Shown: one piece after another, positions 8,138-17,222 of the stretch | Layout: the number at the start of each line of letters is the position of its first letter | How positions within the stretch are numbered: position 1 is the stretch's first letter | Source of the DNA: an uncultured Lachnospiraceae bacterium | GTDB taxonomy: Bacteria > Bacillota > Clostridia > Lachnospirales > Lachnospiraceae | NCBI GenBank assembly: GCA_902786365.1 | Contig: CADACD010000025.1 | Span: 1 to 35,419 of the forward strand | DNA length: 35,419 nt | Direction of reading: 5' to 3' | The notes under the pieces: generated by a model | The model's input: the letters and a program-made list of their open reading frames with translations, nothing else | Database searches by the model: none | What the model was told of the DNA's origin: nothing | Position numbers and translations under genes: made by a program

Positions 8138-9013
8138 TTAATATTTGTTTCTGCTCCATCTTCCACTTGCACCGCAAGGAAGCACTAGTCCGTTAGAAGA
8201 AACAGGTAGTCCGATTTCGTCCGATTTAACGGAACCGCCGAACTTTGAGCAAATCTCGGTCTCTATCATATAAGTAAGGACTGCAGGAGCGAGTCCGGTT
8301 GTATATGAATTGATGAGAAAGAAAATCGCATCATCCGAAAGAATCTGTGCACATAATTTAATAAACGGATGAATGGAATCCTCAATTTTCCAGATCTCTC
8401 CTTTTGGTCCTCTTCCGTAAGACGGAGGATCCATGATAATTGCATCATATTTGTTTCCACGCCTTATCTCTCGTTCCACAAATTTGACACAGTCATCAAC
8501 GAGCCAGCGGATAGGAGCTTGCGCAAGTCCGGATGAAACTGCATTTTCCTTCGCCCAGTTAACCATACCTTTTGAGGCATCAACATGAGTAACATTGGCA
8601 CCGGCATGTGCAGCAGCCAATGTGGCTCCACCTGTATAGGCGAAAAGATTAAGTACTTTTACAGGACGTTTTGTATTTTTTATTATTTCAGAAAACCAGT
8701 CCCAGTTCGTCGCCTGCTCTGGAAAAAGACCGGTATGTTTAAAACTAAAAGGTTTTAAGTTGAATTTTAGTTCAAGTTTGTCGTATGATATCGTCCATTG
8801 TTTTGGGAGACTGAAAAACTCCCATTCGCCGCCTCCTTTGCTGCTTCTATGGTAATGACCGTTCATATTTTTCCAACCTTTAATTTTTTTGGGCGTGTCC
8901 CATATTACCTGAGGATCAGGTCTTACTAAAATATAGTCTCCCCAGCGTTCAAGCTTTTCTCCTTTTGAACAGTCTATTACTTCATAATCTTTCCAATTAT
9001 CTGCAATCCACAT
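8138..9013 (-). CDS. Class I SAM-dependent methyltransferase (RlmI/RlmK-like)
   Basis: A 291-residue protein matching the C-terminal catalytic region of the RlmI/RlmK family, which methylates 23S rRNA bases. The SAM site is NLFAYTGG (122-129) followed by VDASKGM; MDPPSYGRG (194-202) is the catalytic loop. No PUA RNA-binding domain or TRAM domain precedes it, so it is shorter than E. coli RlmI. A distinctive N-terminal beta region (residues 1-90) replaces them. The substrate is therefore inferred to be rRNA, but it is not certain. On the minus strand AAAGGAAC precedes the ATG, with a promoter at 9051-9079 and a terminator at 8002-8095, so it is monocistronic. Confidence 0.85.
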   Translation of the reverse strand: MWIADNWKDYEVIDCSKGEKLERWGDYILVRPDPQVIWDTPKKIKGWKNMNGHYHRSSKGGGEWEFFSLPKQWTISYDKLELKFNLKPFSFKHTGLFPEQATNWDWFSEIIKNTKRPVKVLNLFAYTGGATLAAAHAGANVTHVDASKGMVNWAKENAVSSGLAQAPIRWLVDDCVKFVEREIRRGNKYDAIIMDPPSYGRGPKGEIWKIEDSIHPFIKLCAQILSDDAIFFLINSYTTGLAPAVLTYMIETEICSKFGGSVKSDEIGLPVSSNGLVLPCGASGRWSRNKY

Positions 9014-9050
9014 AATAATGTTCCTTTACTTTGTTTTATTCTTAAAGTAT

Positions 9051-9079
9051 ACTATATATGTTTTAACATAAAATGTAAA
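9051..9079 (-). promoter_or_regulatory. Sigma-A promoter of the methyltransferase gene
   Basis: On the minus strand TTTACA (9074-9079), 17 nt, TATAGT (9051-9056), about 40 bases before the start codon. Between here and 9294 the plus strand shows only AT-rich sequence in which I recognise no gene. Confidence 0.65.
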
Positions 9080-9294
9080 GAAAATTCAAATGTCTTTTTT
9101 GAATTGCAAAGGAATATATTTTCTGCTTTCACAGTGATATGAAGGATAGCGTTAGAGATAAGTGTCATGATATTTAGGATATGCCGAATGTGCACTTGTC
9201 AATGAAAATGATTATTATTTTGGAGGATACGTTATTAAAATACTACCATAGCAGGATTGTATTTGAAAAAAATACAAAAAAAATAAAAAAATGC

Positions 9295-9323
9295 TTGCAA
9301 TTTATGGAATTATCATTTATATT
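9295..9323 (+). promoter_or_regulatory. Main promoter of the S10 operon
   Basis: TTGCAA (9295-9300), 17 nt, TATATT (9318-9323), preceded by an A-rich tract that could serve as an UP element. The predicted start near 9330 gives a leader of about 245 nt before rpsJ. Confidence 0.65.
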
Positions 9324-9329
9324 TATATT

Positions 9330-9574
9330 TGCTGTGACATTGATAGCGATGAAACGTGAGGTTGCTGCATGAAATTGCAGGTTTTCCGCGGAGCGAATGT
9401 CAAGTTAGGAAACTGACGACAAGTCACTGTACAAAGTAAATGTCCATCAGAGAATGGAAACAACGTGCTGATGAAGCTCTTTTTTAAATAGACAGGAGCG
9501 ACACGCACGGGAGTGTGTACAGTCACCGCTTGTCGTACTGATTTTCAAAGTACGAAAAGGAGGCGACTTTTTTT
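9330..9574 (+). promoter_or_regulatory. Structured leader of the S10 operon
   Basis: The leader can fold into several hairpins: CTGCA/TGCAG (9365-9380); GTC-A-AGTT/AACT-GAC (9399-9417); alternative TCCAT/ATGGA (9443-9458) or CATCAG/CTGATG (9445-9473), which share bases and precede a T-run (9480-9485); a compound helix 9491-9534 with ACGCAC-GGGA-GTGTGT at its tip; and CGTACT/AGTACG (9534-9554) just before AAGGAGG (9557-9563). In E. coli the S10 leader is bound by L4, and Firmicutes also have an S10 leader RNA. The helix at 9491-9534 is the best candidate for the conserved part. The regulator here is inferred. Confidence 0.6.
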
Positions 9575-9892
9575 ATGGCAAGTCAAGTAATGAGAATCAC
9601 ATTAAAGGCTTATGATCACAAGTTAATCGATCAGTCAGCTGGAAAAATTATCGAAACTGTTAAGAAAACAGGTGACCAGGTCAGCGGTCCGGTACCTCTT
9701 CCAACAAAGAAGGAAGTTGTTACAATTCTTAGAGCAGTACACAAGTACAAAGACTCAAGAGAACAGTTCGAGCAGAGAACTCATAAGAGACTTATCGATA
9801 TCATCTCACCATCACCTAAGACTGTTGATGCGTTGACAAGATTAGAGATGCCGGCAGGTGTTTATATCGATGTTAAGATGAAGACTAAATAA
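9575..9892 (+). CDS. rpsJ: 30S ribosomal protein S10
   Basis: 105 residues, full length. The conserved [15 protein letters not shown] near the N-terminus, the [17 protein letters not shown] loop and THKRLIDI identify S10 (also NusE, the partner of NusB in antitermination). It is the first gene of the S10 operon. AAGGAGG lies 11 bases before the ATG, directly after the last leader hairpin, so leader folding could control its translation. The str operon genes (rpsG, fusA, tuf) that often sit upstream are absent here. Confidence 0.98.
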   Translation: MASQVMRITLKAYDHKLIDQSAGKIIETVKKTGDQVSGPVPLPTKKEVVTILRAVHKYKDSREQFEQRTHKRLIDIISPSPKTVDALTRLEMPAGVYIDVKMKTK

Positions 9893-9940
9893 TTCATCAA
9901 TTAATGAATTTATAATCCTGAAGGGTTTCAATATAGAAGC

Positions 9941-10007
9941 AACACTCCTACAATATAGTGTTCCACTTATATTAGGCTGTTCTAGGATGTTTTCGGTAAA
10001 ACGAAAA
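9941..10007 (+). other. Hairpins in the rpsJ-rplC gap
   Basis: The 146-base gap holds AACACT/AGTGTT (9941-9962) and TTTTCG/CGAAAA (9990-10007), ahead of the rplC ribosome binding site (CAGGAGG). No promoter or T-run is evident. These may be processing or regulatory structures. Confidence 0.35.
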
Positions 10008-10038
10008 CCGCTGTAGATTAAACCAGGAGGTAGAAAAA

Positions 10039-10674
10039 ATGAAGAAGGCTATTTTAGCAACAAAAGTCGGAATGACTCAAATCTTCAATGAAGATGGTGT
10101 GTTAACACCGGTTACTGTATTGCAGGCCGGACCATGTGTAGTTACACAGGTTAAGACAGTTGAAAAAGACGGTTACAGTGCAGTGCAGGTTGGTTTTGTT
10201 GACAAGAGAGAAAAGTTAGTTAACAAACCATTAAAGGGTATGTTTGATAAAGCTGGCGTATCTTACAAGAGATTTGTAAGAGAGTTCAGATTTGAGAATG
10301 CTGAAGAATACTCAGTAAAAGATGAAATCAAGGCTGACGTATTTACAGCAGGTGATAAGATTGATGCTACTGCAATCTCAAAAGGTAAAGGATTCCAGGG
10401 CGCAATCAAGAGACATGGTCAGTCAAGAGGACCTATGGCACATGGTTCTAAGTACCACAGACATGCAGGTTCAAACGGTGCTTGTTCAGATCCTAGTAAA
10501 GTATTCAAGGGTAAGAAAATGGCAGGTCATATGGGTGCAAAACAGATTACAATTCAGAATCTTGAAGTTGTAAGAGTTGATGTTGAGAATAATTTACTTT
10601 TAGTAAAAGGCTCAGTACCTGGACCTAAGAAAGCATTAATAACAATCAAAGAGACAGTTAAGTCTGCGAAATAG
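10039..10674 (+). CDS. rplC: 50S ribosomal protein L3
   Basis: 211 residues, full length. The N-terminus [16 protein letters not shown], the central [12 protein letters not shown] and the extended loop [11 protein letters not shown] that reaches the peptidyl transferase centre are all present. L3 initiates 50S assembly. The start follows AGGAGG. It ends with TAG, a normal stop in this genome. A 27-base gap separates it from rplD, so the two are co-transcribed. Confidence 0.98.
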   Translation: MKKAILATKVGMTQIFNEDGVLTPVTVLQAGPCVVTQVKTVEKDGYSAVQVGFVDKREKLVNKPLKGMFDKAGVSYKRFVREFRFENAEEYSVKDEIKADVFTAGDKIDATAISKGKGFQGAIKRHGQSRGPMAHGSKYHRHAGSNGACSDPSKVFKGKKMAGHMGAKQITIQNLEVVRVDVENNLLLVKGSVPGPKKALITIKETVKSAK

Positions 10675-10701
10675 GTTTTGTGAGAAAGGAGGAACACACA
10701 G

Positions 10702-11322
10702 ATGGCAAAGGTATCTGTTTACAATATGGAAGGTAATCAGGTTGGCGATATCGAACTTAGCGATGCTGTATTCGGTGTAGAGGTTAATGAACATTTAGTA
10801 CACATGGCAGTTGTTAGTCAGCTTGCAAATAATCGTCAGGGTACACAGAGTGCAAAGACACGTTCTGAAGTAAGCGGCGGTGGAAGAAAACCATGGAGAC
10901 AGAAAGGAACAGGTCATGCAAGACAGGGTTCTACAAGATCTCCACAGTGGACAGGCGGTGGCGTAGTATTCGCTCCAAAGCCAAGAGATTATTCATTTAA
11001 GTTAAATAAGAAAGAAAGAAGACTTGCGCTTAAGTCAGCATTAACATCAAGAGTACAGGAGAACAAATTCATCGTTGTTGATGAACTCAAGATGGATGAG
11101 ATTAAGACAAAGAACTTCGCAAATGCATTATCTAACTTAAAGGTTAATAAAGCATTAGTAGTATTAAGTGATGACAGTGAAAATGTTGTTTTATCAGCAA
11201 GAAATATTCCTACAGTTAAGACAACATATACAAATACAATCAATGTTTATGATATATTAAAATATGACACAGTAGTAATTGATAAGGCTGCTGTAGCTAC
11301 AATCGAGGAGGTGTACGCATAA
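10702..11322 (+). CDS. rplD: 50S ribosomal protein L4
   Basis: 206 residues, full length. The conserved extended loop [17 protein letters not shown] followed by [13 protein letters not shown] lines the exit tunnel and is intact. L4 binds 23S rRNA and in enteric bacteria represses the S10 operon; that role here is only inferred from the structured leader. Its stop overlaps the rplW start (TAATG), which implies translational coupling. Confidence 0.98.
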   Translation: MAKVSVYNMEGNQVGDIELSDAVFGVEVNEHLVHMAVVSQLANNRQGTQSAKTRSEVSGGGRKPWRQKGTGHARQGSTRSPQWTGGGVVFAPKPRDYSFKLNKKERRLALKSALTSRVQENKFIVVDELKMDEIKTKNFANALSNLKVNKALVVLSDDSENVVLSARNIPTVKTTYTNTINVYDILKYDTVVIDKAAVATIEEVYA

Positions 11323-11621
11323 TGGCAAATGTACAGTACTATGATGTAATCCTCAAACCGGTTATTTCAGAAAAAAGTATGAATGAAATGGCAGATAAGA
11401 AATATACTTTCTTAGTTCACACAGATGCAAACAAGACAATGATTAAAGAAGCAGTTGAGAAGATGTTTGAAGGAACTAAGGTAAAGAGTGTTAACACAAT
11501 GAACTTAGAAGGCAAGAAACGCAGACGTGGAACAACAGTTGGTAAGACAGCAAAGAGAAAGAAAGCTATTGTTCAGTTGACAGAGGACAGCAAAGATATT
11601 GAAATCTTTGAAGGTTTATAA
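11322..11621 (+). CDS. rplW: 50S ribosomal protein L23
   Basis: 99 residues. The family start [15 protein letters not shown] and the basic loop [23 protein letters not shown] are present. L23 sits at the tunnel exit and docks trigger factor and SRP. Its ATG overlaps the rplD stop by one base. The gene is followed, unusually, by a 283-base gap filled mostly with tandem repeats before rplB. Confidence 0.98.
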   Translation: MANVQYYDVILKPVISEKSMNEMADKKYTFLVHTDANKTMIKEAVEKMFEGTKVKSVNTMNLEGKKRRRGTTVGKTAKRKKAIVQLTEDSKDIEIFEGL

Positions 11622-11636
11622 GATATAAATAAGACT

Positions 11637-11859
11637 CTCGCACATAAATTTGCTTCGCAAATGGTGCATGAGTAGGTCATATCCGCTTTGCGAATATGAC
11701 AATAAAAGGAAACTCGCACATAAAAATTTGCTTCGCAATGGTGCTCGAGTAGGTCATATTTGCTTTGCGAATATGACAATAAAAGGAAACTCGCACATAA
11801 AAATTTGCTTCGCAAATGGTGCTCGAGTAGGTCATATTTGCTTTGCAAATATGACAATA
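11637..11859 (+). repeat. Tandem array of three 76-77-bp hairpin repeats between rplW and rplB
   Basis: Three units start at 11637, 11713 and 11790 with the core CTCGCACATAAA. Each contains two hairpins. The first is ATTTGC-TTC-GCAAAT, partly flanked by an outer stem CTCG-CAC/GTG-CGAG. The second is GTCATATTTGC-TTT-GCGAATATGAC. Units differ by a few substitutions, some of them compensatory or wobble changes in stems (for example TTTGC/GCGAA against TTTGC/GCAAA). The third unit lacks the AAAAGGAAA tail. There is no T-run after the stems, so they are not simple terminators. A degenerate relative lies at 14931-15000. Confidence 0.9.
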
Positions 11860-11904
11860 TACGCAGGAAAGCGTGATAATAAACAATCTGAAAGGAGAAC
11901 AACG

Positions 11905-12747
11905 ATGGGAATTAAGACATTTAACCCATATACACCTTCTAGAAGAAATATGACAACTCTCGACAATGCAGAGATTACAAAGTCAATACCTGAGAAGTCA
12001 TTAACAGTTTCTTTAAAGAAGAACGCTGGTCGTAACAACCAGGGTAAGATTACTGTCAGACATCATGGCGGTGGATCAAGAAGAAAATATAGAATAATCG
12101 ATTTTAAGAGAAAAAAGGATGGTATTCCAGCAAAAGTTGTTTCTATTGAATACGATCCAAACAGAACAGCAAATATCGCTTTAATCTGCTACGCAGATGG
12201 AGAGAAAGCATATATCCTTGCACCTAATGGATTAAAGGTTGGCATGACTGTAGAAAGCGGTGCACAGGCAGAAGTTAAAGTTGGTAACTGCTTACCACTT
12301 TCAGATATTCCTGTAGGTACAGAAGTACACAACATCGAGTTATATCCTGGAAAGGGTGGACAGCTCGTTCGTGCAGCAGGTAATTCAGCACAGTTGATGG
12401 CTAAGGAAGGCAAATACGCAACACTCAGATTACCATCAGGTGAGATGAGAATGGTACCAATCATCTGTAGAGCAACAATTGGTACAGTTGGAAATATAGA
12501 GCATGACCTTGTTAAGATTGGTAAAGCAGGTCGTAAGAGAAATATGGGTATCAGACCTACAGTTCGTGGTTCTGTTATGAACCCTAATGACCATCCACAT
12601 GGTGGTGGTGAAGGTAAGACAGGAATCGGTCGTCCGGGTCCATGTACACCTTGGGGTAAACCAGCTCTTGGATTAAAGACAAGAAAGAAGAACAAGGCGT
12701 CTAACAAACTTATTGTAAGAAGAAGAGACGGTAAAAACATGAAATAA
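11905..12747 (+). CDS. rplB: 50S ribosomal protein L2
   Basis: 280 residues. [14 protein letters not shown] is the normal L2 start and is preceded by AAAGGAG, so ATG 11905 is chosen, although the frame stays open upstream through the repeat array to about 11650. Conserved parts include [25 protein letters not shown] and [20 protein letters not shown] with the His essential for peptidyl transferase function. It is followed by rpsS after 15 bases. Confidence 0.98.
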   Translation: MGIKTFNPYTPSRRNMTTLDNAEITKSIPEKSLTVSLKKNAGRNNQGKITVRHHGGGSRRKYRIIDFKRKKDGIPAKVVSIEYDPNRTANIALICYADGEKAYILAPNGLKVGMTVESGAQAEVKVGNCLPLSDIPVGTEVHNIELYPGKGGQLVRAAGNSAQLMAKEGKYATLRLPSGEMRMVPIICRATIGTVGNIEHDLVKIGKAGRKRNMGIRPTVRGSVMNPNDHPHGGGEGKTGIGRPGPCTPWGKPALGLKTRKKNKASNKLIVRRRDGKNMK

Positions 12748-12762
12748 AGGAGGTCAATACCT

Positions 12763-13041
12763 ATGGCTCGTTCATTAAAAAAAGGACCATTTGCAGATGA
12801 GAGTTTACTTAAGAAAGTAGACGCTATGAACGCTTCAGGTGAGAAGTCAGTAATTAAGACTTGGTCAAGACGTTCTACAATATTCCCACAGATGGTTGGA
12901 CATACAATTGCAGTTCATGATGGCAGAAAGCATGTTCCGGTATATGTTACAGAAGATATGGTTGGACATAAACTTGGTGAATTTGTTGCTACAAGAACTT
13001 ACAGAGGACATGGAAAAGACGAGAAGAAGAGCAGACGTTAA
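12763..13041 (+). CDS. rpsS: 30S ribosomal protein S19
   Basis: 92 residues. [40 protein letters not shown] and the C-terminal [14 protein letters not shown] are diagnostic. S19 forms the head of the small subunit with S13. AAAGGAGG precedes the ATG, and the spacing to both neighbours is operonic. Confidence 0.98.
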   Translation: MARSLKKGPFADESLLKKVDAMNASGEKSVIKTWSRRSTIFPQMVGHTIAVHDGRKHVPVYVTEDMVGHKLGEFVATRTYRGHGKDEKKSRR

Positions 13042-13070
13042 TCCATATAGATTGAAAGGAGGTCAAATCA

Positions 13071-13460
13071 ATGGCTAAAGGACATAGATCCCAGATTAAG
13101 AGAGCAAGAAATGCTGAGAAAGATACTAGACCATCAGCTAAGTTATCTTACGCAAGAGTATCTGTTCAGAAAGCATGTTTCGTATTAGATGCCATTAGAG
13201 GAAAAGATGTAGAAACCGCACTTGGTATTTTAGCATACAATCCTAGATATGCATCATCAGTTATAGAAAAATTATTAAAGTCAGCAATCGCTAACGCTGA
13301 GAACAATAACGGTATGAGCGCTGATAACCTTTACATTGAGGAGTGTTATGCGAATAAAGGACCTACAATGAAGAGAATCAGACCTAGAGCACAGGGAAGA
13401 GCATACAGAATTGAGAAGAGAATGAGTCACATCACAATCGTTCTCAATGAGAGAGCTTAA
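13071..13460 (+). CDS. rplV: 50S ribosomal protein L22
   Basis: 129 residues, slightly longer than the 110 of E. coli because of an N-terminal basic extension (MAKGHRSQIKRARNAEKDTR). The core SAKLSYARVSVQKACFVLDAIRGKDVETAL and the beta hairpin that lines the exit tunnel (GPTMKRIRPRAQGRAYRIEKR) are normal. The ribosome binding site is AAAGGAGG. It is followed by an unusually long 170-base gap before rpsC. Confidence 0.97.
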   Translation: MAKGHRSQIKRARNAEKDTRPSAKLSYARVSVQKACFVLDAIRGKDVETALGILAYNPRYASSVIEKLLKSAIANAENNNGMSADNLYIEECYANKGPTMKRIRPRAQGRAYRIEKRMSHITIVLNERA

Positions 13461-13504
13461 TTTTGATGAAAGTCAAAGCTAGCCTGGATACTTGATTATT
13501 GAAC

Positions 13505-13529
13505 ATCACAGGCACTTTGTGCCGGTGAT
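13505..13529 (+). other. Hairpin in the rplV-rpsC gap
   Basis: ATCAC-A-GGCAC (13505-13515), loop TTT, GTGCC-G-GTGAT (13519-13529): a 10-bp stem with one A-G mismatch and no T-run. It is the strongest structure in the 170-base gap, where no gene or clear promoter is seen. Confidence 0.5.
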
Positions 13530-13630
13530 AGGAATAAGGAGTATGTGATATTAGAAATGCTTCATATCAGGCATATACAAGCATCATCAATACTCGATAT
13601 TGGTGGTATGAATTGGAAAGGAGATATAAC

Positions 13631-14287
13631 ATGGGACAGAAAGTTAATCCTCATGGCTTAAGAGTCGGAGTTATTAAAGACTGGGACTCAAAATGGTATG
13701 CAGAAGCTGATTTTGCTGACAACTTAGTTGAAGATTACAAGATCAGAACATATCTTAAGGATAAGTTATATAGTTCAGGTGTTGCTAAGATTGAAATTGA
13801 GCGTGCATCTGACAGATTAAAAGTAATAGTTCACACAGCGAAACCGGGTATTGTAATCGGTAAGGGCGGTGCTGAAATAGAGAAATTAAAAGCAGAAGTT
13901 CAGAAGCTTACAAATAAGAAATTAGTAATAGATATCAAAGAAGTAAAGAAACCGGACAGAGATGCACAGCTTGTTGCAGAGAATATCGCACTTCAGCTTG
14001 AAAACCGTGTATCATTCAGAAGAGCTATGAAGTCTACAATGTCAAGAGCAATGAAGGCTGATGCAAAAGGTATTAAGACAGCGGTTTCAGGACGTCTTGG
14101 TGGAGCAGATATGGCTCGTACAGAATTTTATAGTGAAGGAACTATTCCTCTTCAGACATTACGTGCAGACATAGATTATGGATTTGCTGAAGCAGATACA
14201 ACATATGGTAAAGTCGGCGTTAAAGTTTGGATTTACAAAGGTGAAGTTCTTCCGACAAAAGAAGTTAAGGAAGGGAGCGATAAATAA
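13631..14287 (+). CDS. rpsC: 30S ribosomal protein S3
   Basis: 218 residues from [20 protein letters not shown], the invariant S3 start, preceded by AAAGGAG at proper spacing; an in-frame codon six triplets earlier is unlikely. The type II KH domain shows VIGKGG (GKGG at 77-80). Basic residues at the mRNA entry ([20 protein letters not shown]) are present. The stop overlaps the rplP ATG by one base. Confidence 0.97.
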   Translation: MGQKVNPHGLRVGVIKDWDSKWYAEADFADNLVEDYKIRTYLKDKLYSSGVAKIEIERASDRLKVIVHTAKPGIVIGKGGAEIEKLKAEVQKLTNKKLVIDIKEVKKPDRDAQLVAENIALQLENRVSFRRAMKSTMSRAMKADAKGIKTAVSGRLGGADMARTEFYSEGTIPLQTLRADIDYGFAEADTTYGKVGVKVWIYKGEVLPTKEVKEGSDK

Positions 14288-14724
14288 TGTTAATGCCTAA
14301 GAGAGTAAAGCGTCGTAAACAGTTCCGTGGTTCCATGAAAGGTAAAGCCTTAAGAGGAAACAGAATCACAAACGGTGAATTTGGTCTCGTCGCTTTAGAA
14401 CCAGCATGGATTAGATCAAACCAGATAGAAGCTGCCCGTATTGCTATGACACGTTATATCAAGCGTGGTGGTAAAGTTTGGATTAAGATATTCCCTGATA
14501 AACCAGTAACAGCAAAACCAGCTGAAACACGTATGGGTTCCGGAAAAGGATCATTAGAGTACTGGGTAGCAGTAGTGAAACCAGGACGCGTAATGTTCGA
14601 AATTGCAGGAGTACCAGAGGAAACAGCTAGAGAAGCATTACGTCTTGCTATGCACAAGTTACCAGTTAAATGTAAGATAGTTTCTCGCGCAGATTTAGAA
14701 GGCGGTGATAACAGTGAAAATTAA
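14287..14724 (+). CDS. rplP: 50S ribosomal protein L16
   Basis: 145 residues. [42 protein letters not shown] and [20 protein letters not shown] are signature L16 segments near the A-site tRNA. It is coupled to rpsC by a TAATG overlap, and its own end overlaps rpmC by 11 bases. Confidence 0.98.
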   Translation: MLMPKRVKRRKQFRGSMKGKALRGNRITNGEFGLVALEPAWIRSNQIEAARIAMTRYIKRGGKVWIKIFPDKPVTAKPAETRMGSGKGSLEYWVAVVKPGRVMFEIAGVPEETAREALRLAMHKLPVKCKIVSRADLEGGDNSEN

Positions 14725-14914
14725 TAAATATGTAGAAGATTTACAGGCAAAATCAGCTACAGAGTTAAATGATGAATTAGTAGCTGCTAAAAAGGAACTT
14801 TTTAATTTAAGATTTCAAAACGCAACAAACCAGTTAGAGAACACAAGCAGAATCAAAGAAGTTAGAAGAAACATTGCAAGAATTCAGACAGTAATTGCAC
14901 AGAAGGCTAACTAA
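14714..14914 (+). CDS. rpmC: 50S ribosomal protein L29
   Basis: 66 residues, reading [18 protein letters not shown] from GTG 14714. This start is preferred over the GTG at 14705 because AAGGCGG ends 8 bases before it and L29 proteins begin this way. [22 protein letters not shown] is the classic helix-turn. L29 lies beside L23 at the tunnel exit. Confidence 0.95.
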   Translation: MKINKYVEDLQAKSATELNDELVAAKKELFNLRFQNATNQLENTSRIKEVRRNIARIQTVIAQKAN

Positions 14915-14930
14915 GAGTTATTTTTTGAAG

Positions 14931-15000
14931 CTCGTATATTACAAATCGCATTGCGGTAATGCTCGTGTGGGTCATATCTGATGAATGGTATGGCAATAAC
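14931..15000 (+). repeat. Degenerate copy of the S10-operon hairpin repeat
   Basis: This stretch between rpmC and rpsQ aligns end to end with the units at 11637-11859: CTCG at the start, a GCATTGC centre, the strongly kept block TGCTCGTGTGGGTCATAT (compare TGCTCGAGTAGGTCATAT), and CAATAAC at the end. The second hairpin has decayed (ATCTGATGAATGGTATGGC), so it is an older or diverged member. Confidence 0.65.
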
Positions 15001-15027
15001 ATGAATCTATGAAAGGAGGAATTTGTT

Positions 15028-15285
15028 GTGGCAGAAAGAAACTTGAGAAAGACAAGAGTCGGAAGAGTTATTAGTGATAAAATGGATAAGACAATCGTTG
15101 TAGCTGTAGAAGATCATGTAAAGCATCCTTTATATAAGAAAATTGTGAAGAGAACTTACAAATTAAAGGCACATGATGAGAACAACGAGTGTGGCATTGG
15201 AGATACAGTTAAAGTAATGGAGACAAGACCTTTATCAAAGGATAAGAGATGGAGACTTGTTGAAATCATCGAGAAGGCAAGATAG
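15028..15285 (+). CDS. rpsQ: 30S ribosomal protein S17
   Basis: 85 residues from a GTG start, with AAAGGAGG 8 bases upstream. [27 protein letters not shown] and the [18 protein letters not shown] end match S17, an OB-fold protein needed early in 30S assembly. rplN follows after 17 bases. Confidence 0.98.
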   Translation: MAERNLRKTRVGRVISDKMDKTIVVAVEDHVKHPLYKKIVKRTYKLKAHDENNECGIGDTVKVMETRPLSKDKRWRLVEIIEKAR

Positions 15286-15302
15286 TAGAAAGGAGTATTA
15301 TT

Positions 15303-15671
15303 ATGATCCAACAGGAAAGTAGACTTAAAGTTGCTGACAATACAGGCGCTAAGGAATTACTTTGTATCAGAGTAATGGGCGGTTCTACTAGAAGATATGC
15401 TAATATCGGCGATGTTATCGTTGCTACAGTTAAAGATGCAACACCAGGCGGTGTTGTAAAAAAAGGTGACGTTGTGAAAGCCGTAGTAGTTCGTTCCGTA
15501 AAAGGCGCACGTCGTAAAGACGGTTCTTATATAAAATTTGACGAAAATGCTGCTGTTATCATCAAAGATGATAAAACACCAAGAGGAACTCGTATATTTG
15601 GACCAGTAGCCAGAGAGCTAAGAGAGAAACAGTTCATGAAAATTGTCTCTTTAGCACCTGAAGTATTATAG
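15303..15671 (+). CDS. rplN: 50S ribosomal protein L14
   Basis: 122 residues, the standard length. [28 protein letters not shown] and [14 protein letters not shown] are invariant L14 blocks. L14 forms an intersubunit bridge and is the binding site of RsfS. It sits 12 bases before rplX. Confidence 0.99.
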   Translation: MIQQESRLKVADNTGAKELLCIRVMGGSTRRYANIGDVIVATVKDATPGGVVKKGDVVKAVVVRSVKGARRKDGSYIKFDENAAVIIKDDKTPRGTRIFGPVARELREKQFMKIVSLAPEVL

Positions 15672-15683
15672 GGAGGTGTAGGC

Positions 15684-15995
15684 ATGGCAACAACTAAGAT
15701 TAAGAAAGGCGATACAGTTAGAGTAATCGCTGGTAAAGATAAAGACAAAGAAGGCAAAGTTCTTTCAGTAGACAGAAAGAACGGCAGAGTTATCGTTGAA
15801 GGTATCAACATGATTACAAAGCACACAAAACCAAGTGCAGCAAATCAGCAGGGTGGTATCATCAACCAGGAAGGTCCTATTGATATATCAAACGTTATGT
15901 ATGTTGTTAATGGAAAAGTTACAAGAATCGGTTTTACAGAGAAAGATGGTAAAAAAGTTCGTGTAGCTAAGGCAACAGGCGAAGTGATTGATTAA
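15684..15995 (+). CDS. rplX: 50S ribosomal protein L24
   Basis: 103 residues. The N-terminal KOW motif ([20 protein letters not shown]) and [12 protein letters not shown] are typical. L24 is an assembly initiator that binds the 5' domain of 23S rRNA. GGGAGGTG precedes the start. Confidence 0.98.
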   Translation: MATTKIKKGDTVRVIAGKDKDKEGKVLSVDRKNGRVIVEGINMITKHTKPSAANQQGGIINQEGPIDISNVMYVVNGKVTRIGFTEKDGKKVRVAKATGEVID

Positions 15996-16017
15996 TTGAG
16001 AAAGGAGGTACTAGAAG

Positions 16018-16557
16018 TTGAGTAGATTGAAAGAGATATACAACAACGAAATCGTTGATGCATTGATAAAGAAATTCGGATATAAAAATATCATGGAAGT
16101 ACCTAAACTTGACAAGGTCGTAATCAATATGGGTGTTGGTGAAGCAAAAGACAATGCTAAGATATTAGATTCAGCAGTAAAAGACCTTGAAACAATATCA
16201 GGTCAGAAGGCAGTTCTTACAAGAGCTAAGAATTCAGTAGCTAACTTCAAGATTAGAGAAGGTCAGGCTATCGGATGTAAAGTTACTTTAAGAGGAGAGA
16301 AAATGTATGAGTTCGTTGATCGTTTAATTAACCTTGCATTACCTCGTGTACGTGACTTTAGAGGTGTTAATCCTAACGCTTTTGATGGCAGAGGAAATTA
16401 TGCACTTGGTATCAAAGAGCAGTTAATCTTCCCTGAGATTGAATATGATAAAGTAGACAAAGTCAGAGGTATGGATGTAATTTTCGTTACAACAGCTAAT
16501 ACTGATGAAGAAGCACGCGAATTATTGACATTATTTAATATGCCATTTCAAAAATAG
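16018..16557 (+). CDS. rplE: 50S ribosomal protein L5
   Basis: 179 residues from a TTG start; AAAGGAGG lies at proper distance and the text [21 protein letters not shown] is the usual beginning. [24 protein letters not shown] is diagnostic. L5 belongs to the 5S rRNA complex with L18 and contacts P-site tRNA. Confidence 0.98.
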   Translation: MSRLKEIYNNEIVDALIKKFGYKNIMEVPKLDKVVINMGVGEAKDNAKILDSAVKDLETISGQKAVLTRAKNSVANFKIREGQAIGCKVTLRGEKMYEFVDRLINLALPRVRDFRGVNPNAFDGRGNYALGIKEQLIFPEIEYDKVDKVRGMDVIFVTTANTDEEARELLTLFNMPFQK

Positions 16558-16572
16558 TTAGGAGGTAATCCC

Positions 16573-16758
16573 ATGGCTAAGACTGCTATGAAAGTTAAAC
16601 AGCAGCGCAAAGCGAAATTCTCTACACAGGAGTATTCACGCTGCAGAATTTGTGGTCGTCCACATGCATATTTAAGAAAATACGGAATTTGCAGAATCTG
16701 TTTCCGTGAGTTAGCATATAAAGGCCAGATACCTGGTGTTAAGAAATCAAGCTGGTAG
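16573..16758 (+). CDS. rpsZ: 30S ribosomal protein S14, zinc type
   Basis: 61 residues, the short C+ form. The zinc ligands are Cys24, Cys27, Cys40 and Cys43 (CRIC...CRIC). Many Firmicutes also hold a zinc-free S14 elsewhere for zinc starvation; none is visible here. AGGAGG precedes the ATG, and 27 bases follow before rpsH. Confidence 0.98.
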   Translation: MAKTAMKVKQQRKAKFSTQEYSRCRICGRPHAYLRKYGICRICFRELAYKGQIPGVKKSSW

Positions 16759-16785
16759 GATAAATCGGAAAGGAGGCAACTTTAA

Positions 16786-17187
16786 ATGACAACAAACGAT
16801 CCAATCGCAGATATGCTTACAAGAATACGTAATGCAAATACTGCTAAACATGATACAGTTGATGTACCATCATCAAAGATGAAATTATCTATTGCTGAAA
16901 TCCTCTTAAATGAAGGTTATATCAAGAGTTATGAAGTTGTAGAAGATGGTAAATTTAAAACAATCCGTATCACATTAAAATACGGTGCAGATAAAAATGA
17001 AAAAATCATTACAGGACTTAAGAGAATCTCAAAACCTGGTCTTCGTGTATACGCAGGTAAAGATGAGCTTCCTAGAGTTCTTGGTGGTTTAGGAATCGCT
17101 ATTATTTCAACAAATAATGGTGTAGTAACAGATAAGGAAGCTAGAAAACTCGGCGTAGGCGGAGAAGTTTTAGCATTCGTATGGTAA
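16786..17187 (+). CDS. rpsH: 30S ribosomal protein S8
   Basis: 133 residues. [20 protein letters not shown] and the C-terminal block [27 protein letters not shown] identify S8. S8 binds 16S helix 21 and in E. coli represses the spc operon by binding near rplE. I did not identify such a site here. Confidence 0.98.
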   Translation: MTTNDPIADMLTRIRNANTAKHDTVDVPSSKMKLSIAEILLNEGYIKSYEVVEDGKFKTIRITLKYGADKNEKIITGLKRISKPGLRVYAGKDELPRVLGGLGIAIISTNNGVVTDKEARKLGVGGEVLAFVW

Positions 17188-17222
17188 TATACAAAAATAC
17201 TCAATTTTAGGAGGTGCACGGC

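Noticed and set aside
9181-9372. 63-codon open frame before rpsJ
   Set aside because: It overlaps the S10 promoter, lacks a ribosome binding site and has an unstructured Lys/Ile-rich composition.
9471-9485. Classical terminator in the S10 leader
   Set aside because: The T-run is separated from the CATCAG/CTGATG stem by six bases, so a strong intrinsic terminator cannot be claimed; kept only as possible attenuation.
11650-11904. 85-residue N-terminal extension of L2 through the repeat array
   Set aside because: The canonical L2 start at 11905 has a strong ribosome binding site, and the extension is a translation of the repeats with no protein homology.
12189-12740. 183-codon minus-strand frame inside rplB
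   Set aside because: Antisense shadow of a highly conserved ribosomal gene; no ribosome binding site and no recognisable protein.
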